A stretch of 64,000 nt of DNA, from the NCBI RefSeq assembly GCF_008638365.1, contig NZ_VWVU01000021.1:53538-117537 (forward strand). The letters are read 5' to 3'. Every line of letters begins with the position of its first letter. Within the stretch, counting starts at the first letter, position 1. The position numbers and the translations under genes were made by a program. The notes under the pieces were generated by a model that saw only the letters and a list, made by a program, of their open reading frames with translations, did no database searches and was not told the origin of the DNA. The DNA is from Nocardiopsis quinghaiensis. Lineage in GTDB: Bacteria; Actinomycetota; Actinomycetes; Streptosporangiales; Streptosporangiaceae. Shown in pieces: positions 17,829 to 25,483 of this stretch.

Positions 17829-19433
17829 CTAGTCGGTGAACAGTTCGGTGATCTGGACGATCTCCCGGGGCTCCCCGTCCTCTTCGGAGCCCTCGGCGAA
17901 GGTCACCTCCACGATCATCACCGGGCCCCACGACAGGTAGTCGATGAAGTCGCCGCCGGTCAGCTCCCAGGTGCCGCGGCCCTCCTCGTCGAGGAAGACG
18001 TGGTTGGGCGCGGCGCAGAACTTCGCGCAGAGCACCTCGGTTTCGGGGGAGATGACCGCCTCACCGGGCTCACCGGCCTCGTCCCACTGCTCGGCCCAGG
18101 CGCTGTGGCTGGGCACCCCCTGGTTGCGGACCGGCTCGTCGTCGCGGTCGACCGGGGTGTACACCCACGGGCCCGACACGGGGGCCTCCTGCTCGGCGGG
18201 GTCGAACCGCACCACCAGGGTCAGCGGGTCGTCCTCGGCGGGGGGACTCTCGTCGACGGGCTCCCCCTCGACGGATCCTCCCGAGGCGTCGGAGACCAGA
18301 GTGTCGTCCTCGTCGGAGCCGATCACCTGGGAGAGCCCCCACACGCCGGCGCCGACGAACCCGAGGGCGAGCGCCGCGCTCCCGGCCATGAACAGGGCGC
18401 GGGTGGGGCGGCGGTTGGACATGCGCCCCTCCAACCGGATGACCTGGGGCACCCGCGAGGGCGGCTCCACGGCGTGCCACTCGCGTTCCAGGATGAGCGC
18501 CAGGTCGTCGCGGCCGGGGGAACCGGCCCCGGCGGCGTCCCCGAGGGGGGACTCCGCGCCGTTCCCCAGGCCCTCCGTGTTCTCCGCCTGCCACATCGCG
18601 ATCACCGCGCCGATCACCTCGCGCAGGCTGGGGCGGCGGTCGGGGTCGGGGTCCAGGGCGCGCCCGACCACGGGTCGCAGCCCCCTGGCCAGCCCGTCCA
18701 GGTCGAAGGACCCGTGCGCGGCGCGTTCCGCGATCTCCTCGGGTTCGCCGGGGCCGAAGGGCAGGCGCCCCGTCCCGGCGAAGGCGACGACGGCGCCCCA
18801 GGCGAACACGTCGGAGGCGGGTGCGGGCGTACCGCCCAGGAAGCGCTCGGGGCTCAGCCAGGTGGCACCGGACCCGCGCATCCGCTCCGCCGAGGCCGGG
18901 ACCGCGCACTCCATGATGTGCGGGCCGTGTGACTCCAGCAGGACCTCGCTGGGGCGCAGCGAGCCGTGCGCCACCCCGCGCGTGTGCAGTGCGGACAGGC
19001 CCTCGGCCAGGCCGGTGGCCAGGGCGATGAGCTTGCCGGTGCCCAGCCCGCCGCGCTTGGTGACGTAGTGCGACAACCGCTCGCCCGCCAGGTAGGGCAT
19101 GGACAGCCAGGGCGGGTTGGCGTTGCTGTCGAAGTCCAGGGGGACGACCACACGCCGGGGGTCGACGTTGGAGAGGGCGCGCAGGCGCTGTTCCAGGGCG
19201 GGGTAGACGTCGGGGGACTCCAGCTCGGGGGAGGCGAGCACCTTGACGGCGACCAGGCGGTCGCCCGGGCTGGAGGACGCGGCGTCCACGGCGGCGTAGA
19301 CCGTGCCGGTGGCTCCCTGCCCCAGGCGTCCGAGGACGAGGTAGGGACCGATCCGTGAGGGGTCGTCCGGATAGAGGGGGGCCAGGTCCGGCGGTACCAG
19401 TACGGAGATCTCTCGGAGAGAACGAGGGCTCAT
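17829..19433 (-). CDS. Membrane-anchored Ser/Thr kinase-like protein, probable pseudokinase
   Basis: 534 residues. A PknB-like kinase fold (about 28-285) has the glycine loop GRLGQGATGTVY (35-46), Lys64 in VAVKV, the WLSPE motif (192-196) and SDVFAWG. The catalytic loop, normally HRDLKPxN, reads HGSLRPSE at 156-163: catalytic Asp is Ser158 and the metal-binding Asn is Glu163. The DFG position is MEC (174-176). Both metal-handling residues are lost, so phosphotransfer is unlikely. One transmembrane helix (about 347-371) leads to an outer domain of about 160 residues with a two-Cys loop (VLCAKFCAA). ATP might still bind. Start ATG 19433. It may act as a scaffold or sensor. rpsD, expected near here in Streptomyces, is absent. 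Confidence 0.8.
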   Translation of the reverse strand: MSPRSLREISVLVPPDLAPLYPDDPSRIGPYLVLGRLGQGATGTVYAAVDAASSSPGDRLVAVKVLASPELESPDVYPALEQRLRALSNVDPRRVVVPLDFDSNANPPWLSMPYLAGERLSHYVTKRGGLGTGKLIALATGLAEGLSALHTRGVAHGSLRPSEVLLESHGPHIMECAVPASAERMRGSGATWLSPERFLGGTPAPASDVFAWGAVVAFAGTGRLPFGPGEPEEIAERAAHGSFDLDGLARGLRPVVGRALDPDPDRRPSLREVIGAVIAMWQAENTEGLGNGAESPLGDAAGAGSPGRDDLALILEREWHAVEPPSRVPQVIRLEGRMSNRRPTRALFMAGSAALALGFVGAGVWGLSQVIGSDEDDTLVSDASGGSVEGEPVDESPPAEDDPLTLVVRFDPAEQEAPVSGPWVYTPVDRDDEPVRNQGVPSHSAWAEQWDEAGEPGEAVISPETEVLCAKFCAAPNHVFLDEEGRGTWELTGGDFIDYLSWGPVMIVEVTFAEGSEEDGEPREIVQITELFTD

Positions 19434-19773
19434 GGGTGTCCTGTCGGTGCTTCAGGGGCCGGTGGGCGGCTGAGTGTCCGGACATCGTAGTGAAGATCCC
19501 GATTGGTAGTGATTCTCCTGCAGGGAAGGCCGTTCGTCGATCCCCGCGTCCTCCACCGGCCATCACACGGGCGGTCGGCCGGTACGTGACCGGTGCCACT
19601 TCCTCCTCCACCGTGGCGTGTCCGCCCCAGCGGCACCGGGACACGATAGGGTCAGCCGAAACCGGCCCGACCCGCGTACCACGGGGAGCCCGGTCGTCCC
19701 CCCAGGCCCGGCGCGTGCGCGAGGGGGCTGTACCCACCCTCGAAGTAACCCTCTATCTGCCCACGGAGCCCGC
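19434..19773. promoter_or_regulatory. Divergent intergenic region, kinase-like gene / DUF948 gene
   Basis: 340 bp between divergent starts. It must hold promoters for both genes. I found no convincing -35/-10 pair or inverted repeat. Confidence 0.35.
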
Positions 19774-20166
19774 ATGCTGACCGGAGGAGAGGTCGCCGCG
19801 CTCGTCGCCGCGGTGGTCTGGGCGGTGCTGGCCACGTTCATGTGCGTGGCGCTCGTCAAACTGATCAAGCTCATCAACGAGGCGACCAAGGTCGTGTCGG
19901 AACTGGGGGATCGCACCCCGCCGCTCCTGGACGACGTCGCGTCCACGGTGGAGCGCACCAACACCTCGCTCGAACGTGTCGAGGAGATCACCGCCAACGT
20001 CCAGGCCAGCTCCGAGGACGTCTCCACGGTGACCGCGCTGACCCGGTCGGTGCTCGTCGGTCCGCTGGTGAAGGTGGCGTCGCTGTCCTACGGTGTGCGC
20101 CGCGTGCTCGGACAGCGCAGGGACCTGGCGGTGGTGCGTACCCGCAGGCGGAAGGCGAACCGGTGA
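19774..20166 (+). CDS. DUF948 membrane-associated protein
   Basis: 130 residues. An N-terminal transmembrane helix (about 7-30, VAALVAAVVWAVLATFMCVALV) is followed by a long amphipathic coiled-coil region (LDDVASTVERTNTSLERVEEITANVQASSEDVSTVTAL) typical of DUF948 and a basic C-terminus (RTRRRKANR). Function unknown. ATG 19774 begins the helix. It shares a GTGA overlap with the next gene, so the two are translationally coupled. The pair upstream of alaS is conserved in actinobacteria as far as I know. Confidence 0.85.
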   Translation: MLTGGEVAALVAAVVWAVLATFMCVALVKLIKLINEATKVVSELGDRTPPLLDDVASTVERTNTSLERVEEITANVQASSEDVSTVTALTRSVLVGPLVKVASLSYGVRRVLGQRRDLAVVRTRRRKANR

Positions 20167-20438
20167 TCGGCAGACTGTTCTACCTCGCCGCGGGGGTCGC
20201 CATCGGCGGTTACACGGTCCACCGGGTCAACCGCCTCAGGCGTGCCCTGACCCCGGAAGGCGTCGCCGAACGCGTGGAGGGCCAGGTCACCGAGTACCGG
20301 GGTGCTCTGCGTGAGCTCAACGAGGACCTGGCGCAGGCCGTGCGCGAGCAGGAGGAGGAACTCCTGAGCCGGTACGCCCCGAAGAGGGGGCGCCGGGCCC
20401 TGCCCGAGGCCGGGCAGGAGCCCCCGGAACCGTCCTGA
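20163..20438 (+). CDS. Small membrane-associated protein, DUF6167-like
   Basis: 91 residues. Starts with a short hydrophobic segment (IGRLFYLAAGVAIGGYTV) and continues as a charged helix (RRALTPEGVAERVEGQVTEY), ending in a Pro/Glu-rich tail. GTG 20163 overlaps the stop of the DUF948 gene by three bases (GTGA). No catalytic motif. The usual partner of DUF948 upstream of alaS; role unknown. Confidence 0.75.
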   Translation: MIGRLFYLAAGVAIGGYTVHRVNRLRRALTPEGVAERVEGQVTEYRGALRELNEDLAQAVREQEEELLSRYAPKRGRRALPEAGQEPPEPS

Positions 20439-20519
20439 GGGGGCTGCGGCGTCCCCCTCAGGGTGCCTTCGCGCCGTCGTGGTGCTTTTCGCGGCACTTG
20501 GGTAGGGGGCGTTCGTAGG

Positions 20520-20531
20520 AACGTTAACGTT
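20520..20531. promoter_or_regulatory. Perfect 12-bp palindrome AACGTTAACGTT
   Basis: The palindrome lies 25 bp upstream of the next start codon and 12 bp before its ribosome site. AACGTT cores are typical of LacI-family operators, but a lone match is weak evidence. Confidence 0.35.
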
Positions 20532-20556
20532 GTCCAGGTGTTATGGAGGCCCCTCC

Positions 20557-21246
20557 ATGTACCCGCAGCAGCCCTCGAACGACCCGAACCAGGGCGATCC
20601 GAACCAGGGCGGCCAGTACCAGGGTGACCCGAACCAGGGCGGTCAGTACCAGGGCGGCCAGCAGTACCAGGGCGGCCAGTACCCCCCTGAGCAGTACCCC
20701 GGGGGTCAGTACCCTCCTGGGCAGTACCCACAGGACCCGGCGCACCACGGCGGCTACCCGGACTCCCCGGCCGGCCCCGGCCAGGGGAGCGCGGCCGGGA
20801 TGCCCGGCACGGCCGTCACCGTGCGGGTGCTGATGTTCGTCGGCGGGGCCTGTGGCCTGCTGCTCGGCGGACTGATGTGGATCGCCGCCGTGTTGGCGGC
20901 CAGCGGCGGCCAGCTCGGCGAGCAGGTGCGGCGCGCGCTGCAGGACTCGGGCCTGGCGCTCTCCGGCGCGGAGGCCGGGACGCTCTTCGGACTCATGGGC
21001 GCGATCCCGTTCGTCTACGGGGTCGTGTCCATCGCGCTGGCCTCGTTCATGGGGCGTCGCAGCCCCGTCATCCTGTGGTCGGTCGTGGCCTTCCAGGGCC
21101 TGGCCGCGCTGATCCTGGTGTTCAACCTGTTCAGCGGCGGCTTCGCCACGGTGATCCCGCTGGCCTTCACGATCGCCATGATCGTGCTCATGCTGTTGGA
21201 GGGCACGCGCGCCTACTACTCGCGTCCGGCCCCCTCCTCCTACTGA
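20557..21246 (+). CDS. Q/G/Y-rich repeat membrane protein
   Basis: 229 residues. The first 75 are low complexity and repetitive, built on NQGG/QYQGG and later QYPPGQYP units. Four hydrophobic helices follow: about 88-113 (VLMFVGGACGLLLGGLMWIA), 145-167, 172-195 and 195-220. The C-terminus ends YYSRPAPSSY. Function unknown; small tetraspanning proteins with such tails are common in actinobacteria. ATG 20557 follows GGAGG. The tail would be cytoplasmic if the usual orientation holds. The repeats are clean DNA repeats, so length may vary between strains. Confidence 0.7.
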   Translation: MYPQQPSNDPNQGDPNQGGQYQGDPNQGGQYQGGQQYQGGQYPPEQYPGGQYPPGQYPQDPAHHGGYPDSPAGPGQGSAAGMPGTAVTVRVLMFVGGACGLLLGGLMWIAAVLAASGGQLGEQVRRALQDSGLALSGAEAGTLFGLMGAIPFVYGVVSIALASFMGRRSPVILWSVVAFQGLAALILVFNLFSGGFATVIPLAFTIAMIVLMLLEGTRAYYSRPAPSSY

Positions 21247-21274
21247 CACGTCACGGCCCACCGACCCGTCGAAC

Positions 21275-21306
21275 CGCGGGGGACCGGCACCGGCCGGTCC
21301 CCCGCG
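21275..21306. terminator. Hairpin terminator after the Q/G/Y-rich gene
   Basis: 14-bp perfect stem with a 4-base loop, starting 28 bp after the stop codon. No T-run. Confidence 0.75.
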
Positions 21307-21698
21307 CTGTTGCCGGGACCGCGCCCCCTCTGCCTGTTCCGCGTCCTTCCCGGGACTCCCCGTGGGGCCGTGCCCCTGACACACCGGGTTACGGAAAGGC
21401 CGAAACGTGAACCCCGCCCCCCGTCCCCAGCAGCACCGCGGTCATCCGGGGCCGCCGCGGGAGCCCCCTCCTCCGCCGTGCTCACCGGGGCTCGGCAGTG
21501 GTCAGCGGCGATAGCCTGGGAACAACCAGGCCGCCGACGGTGTCCCAAGGACGAGTCCCCCGGCGGCCACCCGCAAACCACGCGCGCCGACGTGGCGGCT
21601 CCCTCTACGATGGGCCCCTATCGACCACGCGTGACAACGGTCCCGCGCAGGGACGGACACGTCGCCCCGGGCGGCGGAGCAAGCACAGGAGGGCATCA
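21307..21698 (+). promoter_or_regulatory. alaS upstream region
   Basis: 392 bp without a supported gene. Two -10-like hexamers fit TANNNT: TAGCCT at 21512-21517 and TACGAT at 21606-21611, the latter 88 bp upstream of the alaS ATG. No T-box or other tRNA-sensing leader is recognisable. Confidence 0.35.
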
Positions 21699-24365
21699 AT
21701 GGAGACGGCAGAGATCGCGCGCCGCTTCCTCAGTTTCTTCGAGAAGAACGGACACACCGTGGTGCCCTCGGCAAGCCTCATCGCCGAGGATCCCACGCTG
21801 CTGCTGGTGCCCGCGGGCATGGTTCCGTTCAAGCCCTACTTCCTGGGCCAGCGCACGCCTCCCTACGACACCGCGACCAGCGTCCAGAAGTGCATCCGTA
21901 CCAAGGACATCGAGGAGGTCGGCAAGACCTCCCGGCACGCGACGTTCTTCCAGATGCTCGGCAACTTCTCCTTCGGCGCCTACTTCAAGGAGCAGGCGAT
22001 CCCGCTGGCCTGGGAGCTGGTCACCTCCTCGGTGGAGGAGGGCGGCTTCGGCATCGACCCCGACAGGCTGTGGGTGACCGTCTACCTCGACGACGACGAG
22101 GCCGAGACGATCTGGCGCGACAAGGTCGGCGTCCGGCCCGAGCGCATCCAGCGCATGGGCATGGATGAGAACTACTGGGACATGGGCGTCCCCGGCCCCT
22201 GCGGCCCCTGCTCGGAGATCTTCTACGACCGCGGCCCCGAGTACGGCGTCGAGGGGGGCCCCGAGGCGGACGAGAACCGCTACATCGAGATCTGGAACCT
22301 CGTCTTCATGCAGTACGAGCGGGGTGAGGGCAGCGGCAAGGACTACCCGGTCCTCGGCGACCTGCCCAAGAAGAACATCGACACCGGCCTGGGCCTGGAG
22401 CGCCTCGCGGCGGTCCTGCAGGGCGTCGACAACATCTACGAGACCGACATCATCGGCCGCGTCCTGCACCGTGCCGCCGAGCTGACCGGCACCCGTTACG
22501 GCGACGGCGAGGAGCAGGACGTCATGCTCCGCGTGGTCGCCGACCACGTGCGCAGCGCCGTCATGCTCGTCGGCGACGGCGTCAAGCCCGGCAACGAGAA
22601 GGCCGGGTACGTCCTGCGCCGCATCCTGCGCCGCTCCATCCGCAACCTGCGCCTGCTGTCGGGCACCGACACCGCCTTCCTGCACGAGCTGACCGAGGTC
22701 AGCATCGACGCGATGAAGGACATCTACCCCGACCTGCTCGACAGGGCCGACGTCATCCACGGTGTGATCGACGCCGAGGAGAGGAACTTCGCCGAGACCC
22801 TGCGCGCGGGCACCACGCTGTTCGGCCGCGCGGCCGAGCGCACCCGTTCCGCGGGCGGCACCGTCTTCTCCGGCTCGGACGCCTTCCAGCTGCACGACAC
22901 CTACGGCTTCCCCATCGACCTGACCCTGGAGATGGCGGCCGAACAGGGCCTGTCCGTGGACGAGGGCGCCTTCCGCGAGCTCATGCAGCGCCAGAAGGAG
23001 ACCGCCAAGGCCGACGCCAAGGCCAAGAAGCTGGGCAACGCCGACATCTCCCTGTACGCGCGGCTGTTGGAGGGAGCCGGGACGACCGACTTCCTCGGCT
23101 ACACCGACGCCGAGAGCGAGTCGCACGTCAAGGGCATCGTCGTCGACGGCGTCTCGGCGCCCGCGGCCCGCGCGGGGGAGAGGGTCGAGATCGTCCTGGA
23201 CCGCACTCCCTTCTACGCGGAGAGCGGAGGACAGCTCGCCGACACCGGCACGCTGTCCGTGGACGGCCGCGGGGTCATGGACGTGGAGGATGTGCAGAAG
23301 CCGCTGCCCGGGCTGTTCGTGCACCGGGGTACCGTCCGCTCGGGCGAGGTGGTCCTGGACGACACCGTGCACGCCACCATCGACACCGGGCGCCGGAACG
23401 CCATCGAGCGCTCGCACTCGGCCACCCACCTCATCCACTCGGCGCTGCGCAACTCCCTGGGCCCCTCCGCGGGCCAGGCCGGTTCGGAGAACCGCCCCGG
23501 CCAGCTGCGGTTCGACTTCACCGCCGACAACGCGCTGGGCGGCGAACGCCTGGCCGAGGTCGAGGAGGAGGTCAACACCGTCCTGGCGGGTGACATCCCG
23601 GTCCAGACCGAGGAGAAGAGCCTGGACGAGGCGCTGAAGATGGGCGCTCTGGCCATGTTCGGCGAGAAGTACGGTGACCGCGTGCGCGTGGTGGAGATGA
23701 GCGACTACTCCGTCGAGCTGTGCGGCGGCACCCACGTGCCCTCCACCGCCAGGCTGGGCATCGTCAAGCTCCTCGGCGAGTCCTCCATCGGCTCGGGTGT
23801 GCGACGCGTGGAGGCGGCCGTGGGCGTGGACGCGTTCAAGCGGCTCTCCAGGGAGTCGGCGCTGGTCGGCCAGCTCTCCGAGCAGCTCAAGACCCCGCGC
23901 GAGGACCTGCCCGAGCGGATCGACACCATGGTCTCCCGACTGCGCGCCGCGGAGAAGGAGATCGAGAAGCTGCGCGCCGCGCAGGTGCTCCAGGCGGCCG
24001 GTTCCATCGCCGAGGGCGCCCGCCGCCACGGTTCCGCGCTGGTCGTGGCCGCCCCGGCCCCGGAGGGCGCCAGCGGCGACGACCTGCGCAAGCTGGTGCT
24101 GGACGTGCGTGGCCGCCTCGGTGAGGACGAGCCCGTGGTCGTGGCGATGACCGCCGTGCCCAAGGACCGCCCGGTCGTGGTGATCGCGGCGAACAAGGCC
24201 GCGCAGAAGGCGGGGATCAAGGCGGGCGAACTGGTGGGTGTCGCGGCCCGTGCGCTCGGCGGCGGCGGCGGCGGCAAGCCCGACATCGCCCAGGGCGGCG
24301 GCAGCGACGCCGACAAGGTCGACGAGGCCCTGCGCGCCGTCGAGGAGCGCGTGGCCAGGGGCTAG
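21699..24365 (+). CDS. alaS: Alanyl-tRNA synthetase
   Basis: 888 residues, full length. The class II core begins RRFLSFFEKNGHTVVPSASL and contains motif 2 around TFFQMLGNFSFGAYFKE. The editing domain has the zinc motifs SHSATHLIH (about residue 570) and CGGTHV (about 675), needed to clear Ser- and Gly-tRNA-Ala. A C-terminal C-Ala/oligomerisation region (about 750-888) ends in a Gly-rich DHHA1-like part (ALGGGGGGKPDIAQGGG). ATG 21699 has AGGAGG upstream. It heads the alaS-ruvX-mltG-aroE block, but a hairpin and a 629-bp gap separate it from ruvX. Confidence 0.96.
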   Translation: METAEIARRFLSFFEKNGHTVVPSASLIAEDPTLLLVPAGMVPFKPYFLGQRTPPYDTATSVQKCIRTKDIEEVGKTSRHATFFQMLGNFSFGAYFKEQAIPLAWELVTSSVEEGGFGIDPDRLWVTVYLDDDEAETIWRDKVGVRPERIQRMGMDENYWDMGVPGPCGPCSEIFYDRGPEYGVEGGPEADENRYIEIWNLVFMQYERGEGSGKDYPVLGDLPKKNIDTGLGLERLAAVLQGVDNIYETDIIGRVLHRAAELTGTRYGDGEEQDVMLRVVADHVRSAVMLVGDGVKPGNEKAGYVLRRILRRSIRNLRLLSGTDTAFLHELTEVSIDAMKDIYPDLLDRADVIHGVIDAEERNFAETLRAGTTLFGRAAERTRSAGGTVFSGSDAFQLHDTYGFPIDLTLEMAAEQGLSVDEGAFRELMQRQKETAKADAKAKKLGNADISLYARLLEGAGTTDFLGYTDAESESHVKGIVVDGVSAPAARAGERVEIVLDRTPFYAESGGQLADTGTLSVDGRGVMDVEDVQKPLPGLFVHRGTVRSGEVVLDDTVHATIDTGRRNAIERSHSATHLIHSALRNSLGPSAGQAGSENRPGQLRFDFTADNALGGERLAEVEEEVNTVLAGDIPVQTEEKSLDEALKMGALAMFGEKYGDRVRVVEMSDYSVELCGGTHVPSTARLGIVKLLGESSIGSGVRRVEAAVGVDAFKRLSRESALVGQLSEQLKTPREDLPERIDTMVSRLRAAEKEIEKLRAAQVLQAAGSIAEGARRHGSALVVAAPAPEGASGDDLRKLVLDVRGRLGEDEPVVVAMTAVPKDRPVVVIAANKAAQKAGIKAGELVGVAARALGGGGGGKPDIAQGGGSDADKVDEALRAVEERVARG

Positions 24366-24390
24366 GGCACACACGTCCCAGGCACTCCTC

Positions 24391-24436
24391 CGGGCGTGTG
24401 CGAAGGACCGCTCCAGCGGCCTTTCGCACACGCCCG
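24391..24436. terminator. Large hairpin after alaS
   Basis: 14-bp perfect arms (24391-24404 and 24423-24436), with an inner 5-bp stem CCGCT/AGCGG. It starts 26 bp after the alaS stop and probably ends the alaS transcript. Confidence 0.75.
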
Positions 24437-24994
24437 GCGTGTGTACCGCCCCTGTGCCACCCTCCTCGCTCCCGTCGCCCTCCGGGGCCGGTCACAACCG
24501 GAACACGGCGGCGAAATGACGCACGGGCGCACGGGGAATCTGTAGTGTCGCACTCTGTGACGATGTGGAGAATTCCGACATGCCCGGGCACGGTGCTCCC
24601 CGTGGGCCCCGGACCCGCCGTCACCAGGAACGGTGACGCCGGGCCCTCGGTACGCCACGGCCGCCGGGACGTCCGCCCGCGCCGGAGCGGCGCCGAAGTG
24701 ACTTACACTCAAACGGAACGCGTTCGACCCGGGCCCCGGCGGGACGGGTCCGTAGGCGGCGGCCGACGCAGACTGCGGCCCCGTACCGCGACCGTCGTCG
24801 GCGAAGCTGCGCACCGTCATCGAATCGGGCATACTGTGGCGCGTCACAGCCGATCACACGGCTGTCTGTGCGGACTCTCCCGCGATCCAGCTGACGAACA
24901 GGACCACCGTGTTGAGGATTTCCCAGCCGCGGTGCTGTGCCGGCAACGGTACCGCCCGCCCGCGTACCATCCCCGGTCCAGGGGAGCGGTCCTC
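24437..24994 (+). promoter_or_regulatory. Intergenic region between alaS terminator and ruvX
   Basis: 558 bp. A long frame continues upstream of ruvX but its predicted sequence is not protein-like. -10-like hexamers are TAGTGT (about 24542) and TACACT (about 24714). An inverted repeat CGTCACC/GGTGACG with a 6-base spacer spans 24619-24638. This probably holds the ruvX-mltG-aroE promoter. Confidence 0.4.
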
Positions 24995-25483
24995 TTGAGG
25001 CACGGTGTGCGCTTGGCCGTCGATCCGGGTAACGCCCGCATCGGAGTCGCCGCCAGCGACCCCGGTGGCATGCTCGCCAGCCCGGTCGAGACCGTTCCGC
25101 GTGGCAGGGGTGACCTGCAACGGATCGCTCTGCTGGTCCTGGAACGGGAGGCGCGGGAGGTCGTTGTGGGCTACCCTGCCTCACTGTCAGGCCAGGAAGG
25201 CCCGGCGGCCCGCTCCGCCAGGGAGTTCGCGAACGCGCTCGCCGCGCTCCTGCGTCCCGTTCCCGTCCGCCTGGTCGACGAACGCCTCACCACGGTGACC
25301 GCGCAGGGTCAGCTGCTCTCCGGAGCCTCCTTCGCCAAGAAGGGGGCCAGGGGCGGCAGGGCCCGCAGGTCGGTCATCGACCAGGCCGCGGCCACCGTGC
25401 TCCTCCAGAGCGCCTTGGACCAGGAACGGTCAACAGGCCATCCCCCGGGCGAGATCGTCCACTCCAGGCAGGGAGAAGAATGA
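24995..25483 (+). CDS. ruvX: Holliday junction resolvase-like / pre-16S rRNA nuclease RuvX (YqgF)
   Basis: 162 residues. An RNase H-like fold that in bacteria completes 16S rRNA 5-prime-end maturation. Conserved acidic motifs are seen: LAVDPGNARIGVAASD near the start, VVGYPASLSGQEGPAA in the middle and RLVDERLTTVTAQ, ending with DQAAATVLLQSAL. I chose the TTG at 24995 (read MRHGVRLAVD) because GGGGAG sits at a good distance and relatives start with MRRGRRL-like sequence. GTG 25007 is the alternative. The stop overlaps mltG as ATGA. Confidence 0.88.
   Translation: MRHGVRLAVDPGNARIGVAASDPGGMLASPVETVPRGRGDLQRIALLVLEREAREVVVGYPASLSGQEGPAARSAREFANALAALLRPVPVRLVDERLTTVTAQGQLLSGASFAKKGARGGRARRSVIDQAAATVLLQSALDQERSTGHPPGEIVHSRQGEE

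Noticed and set aside
21307..21698. T-box leader before alaS (also considered for aspS, pheS and tyrS)
   Set aside because: No T-box consensus or specifier-loop layout is visible upstream of any of the four synthetase genes.
21696..24431. Open frame of 911 codons on the minus strand across alaS
   Set aside because: Antisense shadow of alaS with biased, low-information residue composition.
24398..24994. Upstream extension of ruvX by about 200 residues
   Set aside because: Residues are Arg/Pro-rich noise, and a normal-length RuvX starts at TTG 24995.
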